Of a DNA stretch of 64,000 nt, positions 11,090-19,552 are shown in pieces. This DNA is from a bacterium (GTDB lineage Bacteria; Pseudomonadota; Gammaproteobacteria; GCA-002705445; GCA-002716945). The notes beneath the pieces were generated by a model. That model searched no databases. It had not been told where the DNA came from and saw only the letters and a list, made by a program, of their open reading frames with translations. The translations under genes were made by a program, and so were the position numbers. Location of the stretch: contig JAPOHH010000004.1 in assembly GCA_029979505.1 (NCBI GenBank), positions 19,850-83,849 on the forward strand, read 5' to 3'. Position 1 is the first letter of the stretch; every line of letters begins with the position of its first letter.

Positions 11090-11093
11090 TTAA

Positions 11094-11558
11094 TTATCTA
11101 TTTGTTAACTTATCTAACACCTGGATGAATATTAATAAAGAGAATATATATATTGAAGACTTCAATAAAAATACAATTGGTAAGCCTCCCGGTTCGCTAG
11201 AACCTTCCAACATAATCCATGATCTTGTAATCATTTCTGTACTTTCATAGAGAACAAATAAACAAAAGGGTATTACAAAAATGTAGAGCCCAATCTTATC
11301 AATTAATTTTCTATTATCTCTACTTAACTTGCTCGACACTATATCAATTCTGACATGCGCATCATCTTTTAAACACAATGAGACTCCAAAAAGAAAAATA
11401 AAAGCATGCATATACATAACTAGCTCTTGAAGAAATATAAAGTTGATATTGAACAAATATCTCATAACAATATTTATTAAAACAACAGTAAACATTAAAT
11501 AAAAGAAGTTAATTGTAAGGTATTTTGTGTAATTATTGACTAGTTGTGTGAATTTCAT
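11094..11558 (-). CDS. dctQ: TRAP transporter small permease (DctQ family)
   Basis: Four hydrophobic segments, immediately upstream of dctM; VRIDIVSSKLS pattern. Confidence 0.85.
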   Translation of the reverse strand: MKFTQLVNNYTKYLTINFFYLMFTVVLINIVMRYLFNINFIFLQELVMYMHAFIFLFGVSLCLKDDAHVRIDIVSSKLSRDNRKLIDKIGLYIFVIPFCLFVLYESTEMITRSWIMLEGSSEPGGLPIVFLLKSSIYIFSLLIFIQVLDKLTNR

Positions 11559-12481
11559 TTACAAGCAATCCTGCTTTTAATTATTCTCTCAAAAGTTGTA
11601 GGATCTTTTATATGTGTAATCTCTCCTACTTTTGGGAAAATCATATCTACTAATCTAGATAAATAAAATCTTAGTCCAGCCGCAATCATCGCGCTATTAA
11701 GATATTTCCTCTCATTGGACGTAAGGCATCTTATACTATTATAACTATCAAGAAGGCTATTGTACTTTCCATTATTAATGGATCCATCTTTATTTGTGCA
11801 CCAGTCATTTATGATCACAGCCAGTTCATATATAAAAGGACCATGGAATGAATAATAATAATCTATTATTCCCGTAACTTTATTACTTCTCCCCAAAACA
11901 TTATCTCTGAATAAATCTGAATGGATTATTCCTTGGGGGAGGTTTAATTCAAATATTTTCTTAAACGCTCTGCGTGACTTACTTAAAAGTTTATATTGAT
12001 TTTTTGATACATGAGTTTTTATTTTATTCATATTTTCATCAACCCATTTAACATCTCTGCTATTTGAAATTTTATTATTATAGTTTTTACTAGCAAGATG
12101 AAAGCTCCCTACAATATTACCAATTGATTTGCACAGAGAAATATTTGTTGAAGTAATAGTCTTACCATTTAATCTTTCCATAATTGAACAAGGTTTTGAT
12201 TTAAATGTAGATATAACCTCACCTTTTTTTGTAAGCATTATCTCAGGAGAGCATAGGCCATTAATTGAAAAGAAATTCATCAATTTAAGGTATTTTTTGG
12301 CTTTAGCTTTAGTTATGTCCTCAAATATTGTTATTACATATTTACCTTTTGTTGTGACTAAAAAATAATTTGTATTAGTTATTCCGTCAGAAATACCCTT
12401 GTAGGATACTAACGACCCAATATTATATCCGGACAGTAGCTTTGAAACTTCTTTAGCACTGAGATTTGTGTATACAGACAT
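11555..12481 (-). CDS. thrB: Homoserine kinase, type II (choline/aminoglycoside kinase fold)
   Basis: MSVYTNLSAKEVSKLLSGYNIGSL..GITNTNYFL, GIIHSDLFRDNVL, GIIDYYYS. Start moved to 12481 from the ORF start at 12541. Confidence 0.85.
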   Translation of the reverse strand: MSVYTNLSAKEVSKLLSGYNIGSLVSYKGISDGITNTNYFLVTTKGKYVITIFEDITKAKAKKYLKLMNFFSINGLCSPEIMLTKKGEVISTFKSKPCSIMERLNGKTITSTNISLCKSIGNIVGSFHLASKNYNNKISNSRDVKWVDENMNKIKTHVSKNQYKLLSKSRRAFKKIFELNLPQGIIHSDLFRDNVLGRSNKVTGIIDYYYSFHGPFIYELAVIINDWCTNKDGSINNGKYNSLLDSYNSIRCLTSNERKYLNSAMIAAGLRFYLSRLVDMIFPKVGEITHIKDPTTFERIIKSRIACK

Positions 12482-12529
12482 GTAATTATGATATATAACT
12501 TTTAATGAACAAACGATATCTAAATTCAA

Positions 12530-15214
12530 ATGGTTTTCCAAGTAAAAAATAAAGATAATTTTATTATTGTTGATGGCTCATCTTATCTGTATAGGGCTTA
12601 TTATGCATTACCTAACCTCAAAACATCCTCAGGGCTTCACTCTGGAGCTATTCATGGTTTTGCAAATATGCTAAATCGAATAATAAGTGAATGTGATCCC
12701 AAATATTTACTCATGGTATTTGATGCTAAAGGAAAGAACTTTAGACATTCTATATATGATTTATATAAAGCAAATAGGAGTCAAATGCCAAGTGAATTAT
12801 CTGAACAAACTGGACCTATAATAGATTTAGTAAAAGCATATGGAATTAAAGTTTTACAAGAGGAGGGTGTTGAAGCAGATGACGTTATTGCTTCTGCTGT
12901 GAAACAAATAAATATAAAAAATACACAAATAATAGTTTCATCTGGAGATAAAGACTTAGCTCAACTTGTTACAAAGGATGTTGTCTTAATGAATAATTTT
13001 GACTCCAGGATTTTAGATATTGAGGGTGTTGTTGAAAAATTCGGTGTTAAGCCAGAACAAATATTTGATTATTTATGTTTAGTAGGTGACACATCAGATA
13101 ATATTCCCGGTGTTCCAAAAGTAGGACCTAAGACAGCAACAACTCTTCTAACCAAATATAAAAACCTAGCTGGTATTTTTAAAAATATAAATGAACTCAA
13201 GGGTAAGTTAAAAGAAAATATTGTAAATTCTAAAGAAACAGTTGAGTTAGCAAAAAAGCTTGTAGCTCTAAAATCTAACCTTCCGTTGAACTTGAAAGAG
13301 AATCAATTACTTTTTGGCAAGCAAGATAAAGCATCGTTAGAGAAAATAATCACTAAATATGAGCTTAAATCATTATCTAATCAATTGAAAATAAAAGCTG
13401 TTAAAAAGAAAATTAAAAAAAATTATCAATTAGTTAGTTCAATTGATCAAGTAAGAACGATTATTGAAGAGTGTAAAAAAGAGAAACTATTTGCATTTGA
13501 TACTGAAACAACATCATTGGCTTTTAATGAAGCTGAGTTAGTAGGTTTTAGTATCGCTTATAAAAATAATCATGGGTTCTATTTTCCATTAGGACATAAT
13601 TGTTCACCTGAAAGAAATTTACCTTTCAATGAGACTATTGCAATTTTACAAGAATTATTTCGTGATAAGAATATTACCGTCATCGGCCAGAACTTTAAAT
13701 ATGATATGAATGTTATGAAAAAATATTCTATTGAGATAAAGAGTTCTGTTGAGGATACTATGCTGATGTCGTATGTCCTTAATTCATCAGGGAAGCATGA
13801 TCTAGGAACTTTATCATCAGTATTACTTGACCATTCCGCAATATCATATGAGGACGTTGTCGGCAAAGGTAAAGATCAAGTTTCATTTGCAGATATTGAT
13901 CTTGATAAAGCTAAAGAATATGCTTGCGAAGATGCAGATCTTACTTTTCTTTTATTTGAAAAATTGAAGGACAAACTCACAAAAGATAAACGACTGTACG
14001 AAGTTTATCAAAACATTGAAATTAAATTAATGAAGATTATCGCTGAAATGGAATATTTGGGCGTATCTATAGATAATCATGAGCTTGAAAAACAATCAAA
14101 AGACTTAGCTACAAGAATTGATAAGATTGAGAAAAAAATATATAAACTATCTGGGCGTGAATTTAATATAAGTTCGCCTAAGCAGATTCAAGAAATATTT
14201 TATGATGAACTAAAACTACCTGTACTTAAGAAAACTCCAAAAGGGCAACCTTCTACAAATGAAGATGTTATGACTCAGTTGGCTGAGGAACATGAATTAC
14301 CAAGCTTAATTCTGTCTTTTAGAAATCTTTTAAAATTAAAAAACACATATACCGATAAACTAGGAGCAGAAGTATGTACAATTTCAAAAAGGCTTCATAC
14401 ATCATACAACCAGACCATTACTATCACGGGTAGATTATCATCATCCTCTCCGAATCTTCAGAACATACCAATAAAAACAGTTGACGGTAAAAAAATACGA
14501 TCTGCTTTTGTACCCAGGAAAGGATTTAAGATATTTTCAGCTGATTATTCACAAATTGAGCTAAGAATTATGGCACATTTATCAGATGACCCTGAGATGA
14601 TTAAAAGTTTTGTCAACGGTGAAGATATTCATTCTTCAACTGCTCAAAAAGTTTTTAATACAAAAGGGGATCCAAATCCTGATGAAAGAAGAGCTGCAAA
14701 AGCAATTAACTTTGGTCTTATTTATGGAATATCTGCATACGGTTTAGCTCGCCAGTTGAAAATTGATAATGTAGAGGCTAAAAACATTATTGATACATAT
14801 TTCTCAAAATACAAAAGAGTTAGGCAGTATATGGACGAGCTGAAAGAGACTGCCAAAAATCAAGAGTATGTGGAGACTATGTATGGAAGAAGAATCTTTC
14901 TTCCTAATATATCACATTCTAATTTTCAAGTAAGAAGTGGTGCTGAGAGAACTGCCATCAATGCTCCAATACAAGGAACAGCAGCTGATATTCTCAAGCT
15001 TGCAATGATTAGAATAAATAATTGGTTTGATGAAGAAAAAATATCAAATGTTTTTATGATTATGCAAGTTCATGATGAGCTTGTTTTTGAAATTAAAAAG
15101 GATGATATTCCAAGCTCGGGTTTAAAAATATCCAACTTAATGACTAATGTTGAGGCTTTAAAAGTTCCTTTGGTTGTAAATACATTTCACGGCAACTCTT
15201 GGAGGGATATCTAA
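12530..15214 (+). CDS. polA: DNA polymerase I
   Basis: 5' nuclease, 3'-5' exonuclease (FAFDTETTS) and polymerase (DYSQIELRIMAHLS, QVHDELVFE) domains. Confidence 0.97.
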   Translation: MVFQVKNKDNFIIVDGSSYLYRAYYALPNLKTSSGLHSGAIHGFANMLNRIISECDPKYLLMVFDAKGKNFRHSIYDLYKANRSQMPSELSEQTGPIIDLVKAYGIKVLQEEGVEADDVIASAVKQINIKNTQIIVSSGDKDLAQLVTKDVVLMNNFDSRILDIEGVVEKFGVKPEQIFDYLCLVGDTSDNIPGVPKVGPKTATTLLTKYKNLAGIFKNINELKGKLKENIVNSKETVELAKKLVALKSNLPLNLKENQLLFGKQDKASLEKIITKYELKSLSNQLKIKAVKKKIKKNYQLVSSIDQVRTIIEECKKEKLFAFDTETTSLAFNEAELVGFSIAYKNNHGFYFPLGHNCSPERNLPFNETIAILQELFRDKNITVIGQNFKYDMNVMKKYSIEIKSSVEDTMLMSYVLNSSGKHDLGTLSSVLLDHSAISYEDVVGKGKDQVSFADIDLDKAKEYACEDADLTFLLFEKLKDKLTKDKRLYEVYQNIEIKLMKIIAEMEYLGVSIDNHELEKQSKDLATRIDKIEKKIYKLSGREFNISSPKQIQEIFYDELKLPVLKKTPKGQPSTNEDVMTQLAEEHELPSLILSFRNLLKLKNTYTDKLGAEVCTISKRLHTSYNQTITITGRLSSSSPNLQNIPIKTVDGKKIRSAFVPRKGFKIFSADYSQIELRIMAHLSDDPEMIKSFVNGEDIHSSTAQKVFNTKGDPNPDERRAAKAINFGLIYGISAYGLARQLKIDNVEAKNIIDTYFSKYKRVRQYMDELKETAKNQEYVETMYGRRIFLPNISHSNFQVRSGAERTAINAPIQGTAADILKLAMIRINNWFDEEKISNVFMIMQVHDELVFEIKKDDIPSSGLKISNLMTNVEALKVPLVVNTFHGNSWRDI

Positions 15215-15225
15215 AACTAGATAGA

Positions 15226-15253
15226 TTGCACTATATTAATATTTCGTTATAAT
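15226..15253 (+). promoter_or_regulatory. Predicted sigma-70 promoter of cytochrome c4
   Basis: TTGCAC (15226-15231), 16-bp spacer, TATAAT (15248-15253), 7 nt before ATG 15261. Confidence 0.65.
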
Positions 15254-15260
15254 TAGCCCA

Positions 15261-15875
15261 ATGAAATTTCACAGCGGACTAATAAGTTACATATTTTTAG
15301 CTATTATCCTTATAAACCCTGCATATTCTGATGTTGAAAAGGGGAAAGAGTTATCTGCGTCATGTGCCGCGTGTCATGGCAATGAGGGCGTATCATTAAA
15401 CCCAGTCTGGCCCAAATTAGCTGGTCAGAACCCTAAATATCTAGCATCCCAATTACATGAATTCAAAAAAGGTCCTGAAGGTAATAGAAATAATGCAGTT
15501 ATGTATGGAATAGCAGTCAACCTGTCTGAACAGGACATAAACGATCTTTCTGAATACTATTCATCTTTAAAATCATCAGTAGGTTTAACAAAAGATGAAT
15601 ATTTAGACTTAGGACGAAATCTTTATCGTGGCGGTAACATGGAAATTAAAATGCAAGCCTGTATGAGCTGTCACGGTCCAAATGGACAAGGAAATTATGC
15701 TGCGGCAATTCCAATGCTATCAGGTCAACATGCTCAATACACATATCAACAACTTAAAAATTTTCAAACATCTATGAGGTCAAACGATTATAATAAGATG
15801 ATGAGAAACATTGTCCACAGAATGACTGATGAGGAAATGAAAGCTGTAGCAAGCTATATTGAAGGCCTTTACTAA
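15261..15875 (+). CDS. Diheme cytochrome c4
   Basis: Signal peptide; two CxxCH motifs (CAACHG, CMSCHG). Confidence 0.92.
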   Translation: MKFHSGLISYIFLAIILINPAYSDVEKGKELSASCAACHGNEGVSLNPVWPKLAGQNPKYLASQLHEFKKGPEGNRNNAVMYGIAVNLSEQDINDLSEYYSSLKSSVGLTKDEYLDLGRNLYRGGNMEIKMQACMSCHGPNGQGNYAAAIPMLSGQHAQYTYQQLKNFQTSMRSNDYNKMMRNIVHRMTDEEMKAVASYIEGLY

Positions 15876-16486
15876 TGTTTAAAATTAAACATTTTATCTA
15901 TGTATTATTTCTCTCTGTGCTTATGGCGCAAGGCGCATATGCTCAGAAGTACATTCAAATCTCTACAGAAAAACAACAAGAATCAAAAGATATAATCATT
16001 TATGAGTTCTTTTGGTATGGTTGCCCTCACTGTTATAATCTCGAACCTACGATGGATAGAATTGAAGCGGACCTAGATAAAGATACGAAAATTGTAAAAG
16101 TACCTGTTGCACTAAGGGACAGTTGGCTTCCACATGCAAAACTTTATTATGCTTTAAAACAAATGGGAAAAATTGATGATATTCATAACTTAATTTTTGA
16201 GGAAATTCACATCGAAAATAATCGCTTAAGTAGTGAGCAGCAGATAGTAGACTTCTTAAGCAAGTTTGATATAAATATAGATGAATTTAAACAGCTGTAT
16301 AATAGCTTTGGAACTGAAGCGCGTGTAAAGAAATCTAGTAACCTTGCTAGAAAATATCAAATTAATTCAGTACCTACTATTATAGTGAATGGAAAATTCT
16401 TAACTAGTGGTTCATATGTCTCAAGTTATGATGAATTATACAGCGTTGTTAATTTATTAGTTGAACGAGAAAGAAACAGTTTATAG
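15875..16486 (+). CDS. dsbA: Thiol:disulfide interchange protein DsbA
   Basis: Signal peptide; FFWYGCPHCYNLEP active site; cis-Pro region VPTIIVNGKF. Confidence 0.92.
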   Translation: MFKIKHFIYVLFLSVLMAQGAYAQKYIQISTEKQQESKDIIIYEFFWYGCPHCYNLEPTMDRIEADLDKDTKIVKVPVALRDSWLPHAKLYYALKQMGKIDDIHNLIFEEIHIENNRLSSEQQIVDFLSKFDINIDEFKQLYNSFGTEARVKKSSNLARKYQINSVPTIIVNGKFLTSGSYVSSYDELYSVVNLLVERERNSL

Positions 16487-16497
16487 GAGAGTAAAAA

Positions 16498-17352
16498 ATG
16501 ACAGCAAAAATTATTAGCGGAAGAGAGACTGCAGAACACATACTTGAAAAGGAGCTTTCTAAAAAAGTAGAAGTTTTAAAAACTAAAAATATTATCCCTA
16601 ATCTAGTTGTGATATTAGTTGGAGATATGAAAGCTTCTGCTAGTTATGTTAAGCAAAAAGAAAAATTCGCTGAAAAAGCTGGAATTAAATCTGAAGTAAG
16701 AAGATTTGAGTCAGATATAAGTGAGAAAGATATACTCTCTGAAATAGATAAAATAAATAATGATCCACTCATACATGGTGTAATTGTCCAATTACCATTA
16801 CCTGATCATATTTCCGTTGCTAAAGTATTAAACAGTATTCATCCAAGTAAAGACGTTGATGGCTTCACTCCAAATAATGTTGGAAAGTTATTCCTTGGCG
16901 AAGACACACTGGTATCTTGTACACCAAAAGGAATTATGCAAATGTTAAGAATTTCAGGAACAGACCTAAATGGTAAGAACGTAACAGTGATCGGAAGATC
17001 TAATATTGTAGGAAAGCCAGTTTCTATATTATGTCAATCGGAGAATGCGACAGTAACTATGTGCCATTCACGTACTAAAGATTTAAATCATAAACTTTCT
17101 GATGCCGATGTAATTATCGTTGCTGTAGGTGTACCCAAGTTTATTTCAGGTGATCAAATACCTAATGGCGCAGTTGTAATAGATGTTGGTATTCATAATA
17201 TAGACGGTAAACTTTGCGGTGATGTAGATTTTGATTCAGCCAAGGAAAAAGCCTCGGCTATAACACCGGTTCCGGGAGGAGTAGGACCAATGACAGTATG
17301 TGCCTTAATTGAAAATACTATCATTGCAGCTGAGAGAATACATAGCGCCTGA
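16498..17352 (+). CDS. folD: Methylenetetrahydrofolate dehydrogenase/cyclohydrolase
   Basis: VGDMKASASYVKQKEK, KDVDGFTPNNVGKL, VIGRSNIVGKPV, TPVPGGVGPMT. Confidence 0.96.
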   Translation: MTAKIISGRETAEHILEKELSKKVEVLKTKNIIPNLVVILVGDMKASASYVKQKEKFAEKAGIKSEVRRFESDISEKDILSEIDKINNDPLIHGVIVQLPLPDHISVAKVLNSIHPSKDVDGFTPNNVGKLFLGEDTLVSCTPKGIMQMLRISGTDLNGKNVTVIGRSNIVGKPVSILCQSENATVTMCHSRTKDLNHKLSDADVIIVAVGVPKFISGDQIPNGAVVIDVGIHNIDGKLCGDVDFDSAKEKASAITPVPGGVGPMTVCALIENTIIAAERIHSA

Positions 17353-17417
17353 GAAGATTCGAACTTCTGACCTTTAGCTTCGGAAGCTAACGCTCTATCC
17401 AACTGAGCTACAGACGC
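17344..17417 (-). tRNA. tRNA-Arg (anticodon CCG)
   Basis: Reverse complement folds as GCGTCTG TA GCTC AGTTGGATA GAGC G TTAGC TTCCGAA GCTAA AGGTC AGAAG TTCGAAT CTTCT CAGGCGC T; anticodon loop TT-CCG-AA; 74 nt without CCA. Confidence 0.93.
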
Positions 17418-17482
17418 AAAAAAATATTCAAATAAGTTACTTTTCAAGTATAATCTACTGGAAATAAAAATTGAGGGAAAAT

Positions 17483-17962
17483 ATGAGCGGTACAACATCA
17501 GATAAAGAATTCTATAAAATATTTAGTTATGTAAGTTTATTCATCATTGCTCTAGCTATAATCATAGCTATTCTATCTAATGTTTTTGCTTCATCTGTCG
17601 AAAATGATAACTATAATAAAGTTAAGGAAAAAGCTATCCAAGAACGCTTAGCATCACCGGAAAAAATAAATTTAGCAAGTAACCCTACATTTAAGTCTGA
17701 GGTAATAGAAGTTTCTTCAGCTAAATCTGGCAAGGATATTTATAATTCAGTATGTATGTCATGTCATATGAGTGGTGCTGCAGGTGCACCTATAACTGGA
17801 AAAGCCGACCAGTGGTCTGAAAGATTAGCAAAAGGAAATGATACTTTATACAGCAATGCGATTAATGGAATAGGTGTGATGCCTGCTAAAGGTGGACTGA
17901 TGTCACTTACTGATGATGAGGTAAAGTCTGCTGTTGATTATATGCTTGAACAATCAAACTAG
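17483..17962 (+). CDS. Cytochrome c5-type monoheme cytochrome
   Basis: N-terminal TM anchor, one CMSCH motif, class I c-type pattern (GVMPAKGGLMSLTDDEVKSAVDYML). ATG at 17483 preferred to TTG at 17471. Confidence 0.87.
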   Translation: MSGTTSDKEFYKIFSYVSLFIIALAIIIAILSNVFASSVENDNYNKVKEKAIQERLASPEKINLASNPTFKSEVIEVSSAKSGKDIYNSVCMSCHMSGAAGAPITGKADQWSERLAKGNDTLYSNAINGIGVMPAKGGLMSLTDDEVKSAVDYMLEQSN

Positions 17963-17963
17963 T

Positions 17964-18188
17964 TCATTTATTTAACTTCTCTTCTAATTCTTCCAATTTT
18001 TTTCGTGTTTTAAGGAGAACCTCTTTTTGGATATCAAATTCCTCTCGTGTCACTACTTCGATTCTTCTGAGATAATCGTTTAAAAGAATTTTAAGATTAT
18101 CCTTCAGGTCATCTTTTACAGCCTCTGCATTTTTGGGAATTATACTAAGGATACCATCAACCAATTCTTTAAATTTATTATTTTTCAT
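17964..18188 (-). CDS. ubiK: Ubiquinone biosynthesis accessory factor UbiK (BMFP family, YqiC)
   Basis: MKNNKFKELVDGILSIIPKNAEAVKDDLKDNLKILLNDYLRRIEVVTREEFDIQKEVLLKTRKKLEELEEKL; typical VTREEFDxQ and coiled-coil C-terminus. Confidence 0.85.
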   Translation of the reverse strand: MKNNKFKELVDGILSIIPKNAEAVKDDLKDNLKILLNDYLRRIEVVTREEFDIQKEVLLKTRKKLEELEEKLNK

Positions 18189-18190
18189 TT

Positions 18191-18220
18191 TGCACTCCTT
18201 TGATGCACATTTTTTGTGCA
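18191..18220. promoter_or_regulatory. Two overlapping NtrC-type enhancer palindromes
   Basis: TGCACTCCTTTGATGCA (18191-18207) and TGCACATTTTTTGTGCA (18204-18220), both 17-mers of the TGCAC-N7-GTGCA form. Confidence 0.75.
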
Positions 18221-18354
18221 AGATTTAGATCCTATACTCATTATAAAGAAATTTACGAATGTTTACTTTACTACTTGTATTATTAATATATCATACACCC
18301 AATATTATTAGGGAAACACTCATATTTTTATATGTAAATAATAATATTAACAGT

Positions 18355-18370
18355 TGGCACAGTTTATGCA
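18355..18370 (+). promoter_or_regulatory. Sigma-54 (RpoN) -24/-12 promoter
   Basis: TTGGCACAGTTTATGCA: GG and GC separated by exactly 10 nt. One mismatch to the YTGGCACNNNNNTTGCW core. About 150 bp downstream of the NtrC-type sites. Confidence 0.8.
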
Positions 18371-18463
18371 TATCTACTATTGATAGCTTTACTATTTGTC
18401 ATTGATAAATGTCGACTATCACAAAATAACTAAATATAACCATTTTACGAAAGGGAGATATAA

Positions 18464-19147
18464 ATGAAAAAATTAATTAAATCATCTCTATCTGTTGCAC
18501 TAGCGACATTGATGTCAATTTCAATGTTTGCACAAGCTGGTGAAGCAGTTGCAGATGATCACAGTAGCGCAGTAAGCTATAACATAGGTTACATGTCTGA
18601 ATACTGGTACAGAGGATACTACATGTCAGAATCATCAGTAAGTTTTGGTGCTGATGTTGAAATGGGTAATTTCTATGTTGGTACTTGGTGGGCCGATGTT
18701 GATAAAGGTGTAGAATATGATATCTATGGTGGATATAATTTCTCACTAATGGGCATTCCAATGTATGCTGGATTTACTGGATATTACTATTCAGATAATT
18801 TTGATAGTGATTACCAAGAGATTAACATAGGTGCTGATATGGGCTTTATGTCTATTGATGCTGCTGTTGATGGTGAGTATCAACTTGATGCTGGTGATCA
18901 AGGTTATCAACACTATACAATTACTGTTCCACTATCTTTTGTTGGTTTACCTATTGATTACCAATATCAAACATGGACCGGTGAGGCAATTACAGGACAT
19001 AACCACGAACTCCATTATGGAATGACAGTAAGCGGAGTTGATGTTGGACTTATGGTTGGAAGAAACATAGATACAAGTCATGCTGCCGGCCTAACGGACA
19101 ATGATGATTCAACATATGCAAACTTTACTTTAGGGTATAGTTTCTAA
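18464..19147 (+). CDS. TorF-family (TIGR02001-like) outer membrane beta-strand protein/putative porin
   Basis: Signal peptide (SVALATLMSISMFAQAGEA), SYNIGYMSEYWYRGYYMSESSVSFGADVEM, terminal aromatic FTLGYSF; upstream of glnK-amtB. Confidence 0.8.
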   Translation: MKKLIKSSLSVALATLMSISMFAQAGEAVADDHSSAVSYNIGYMSEYWYRGYYMSESSVSFGADVEMGNFYVGTWWADVDKGVEYDIYGGYNFSLMGIPMYAGFTGYYYSDNFDSDYQEINIGADMGFMSIDAAVDGEYQLDAGDQGYQHYTITVPLSFVGLPIDYQYQTWTGEAITGHNHELHYGMTVSGVDVGLMVGRNIDTSHAAGLTDNDDSTYANFTLGYSF

Positions 19148-19186
19148 ATAATTTAGTTTATAATTTGTGATAGGAGACATTTAACA

Positions 19187-19525
19187 ATGAAATTAGTAAT
19201 AGCAATTATCAAACCATTTAAATTAGATGAGGTAAGAGAAGCTCTATCAGGAATAGGGGTTACTGGAATTACCGCAACTGAAGTAAAAGGGTTTGGAAGG
19301 CAAAAGGGCCATACGGAACTTTATAGAGGTGCTGAATATGTGGTTGATTTTCTACCGAAAATTAAGCTTGAAATTGCTGTTAATGATAACCTTGTTGATC
19401 AAACAATCGAGACTATCTTGTCATCTGCCAGTACAAGTAAAATTGGCGATGGAAAGATTTTTGTTCTTGATATTCAAGAAGCAATACGTGTTCGTACCGG
19501 AGAAAAAGGTCCAGAAGCTCTTTAA
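19187..19525 (+). CDS. glnK: Nitrogen regulatory protein P-II
   Basis: [21 protein letters not shown]-loop [12 protein letters not shown] with conserved Tyr, adjacent to amtB. Confidence 0.95.
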   Translation: MKLVIAIIKPFKLDEVREALSGIGVTGITATEVKGFGRQKGHTELYRGAEYVVDFLPKIKLEIAVNDNLVDQTIETILSSASTSKIGDGKIFVLDIQEAIRVRTGEKGPEAL

Positions 19526-19552
19526 TTAAACTTTTTTAATTAGGAGATTGCA

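Noticed and set aside
17193-17498. 101-aa minus-strand ORF containing SVAQLDRALASEAKGQKFESSQAL
   Set aside because: This peptide is translation across the tRNA-Arg gene, a well-known spurious ORF; the rest is antisense to folD.
18477-18761. 94-aa antisense ORF in the porin gene
   Set aside because: Low-complexity His/Tyr/Gln-rich shadow of the porin reading frame, with no family features.
19293-19529. 78-aa ORF in another frame of glnK
   Set aside because: Overlaps clear GlnK coding sequence; frame-shifted shadow.
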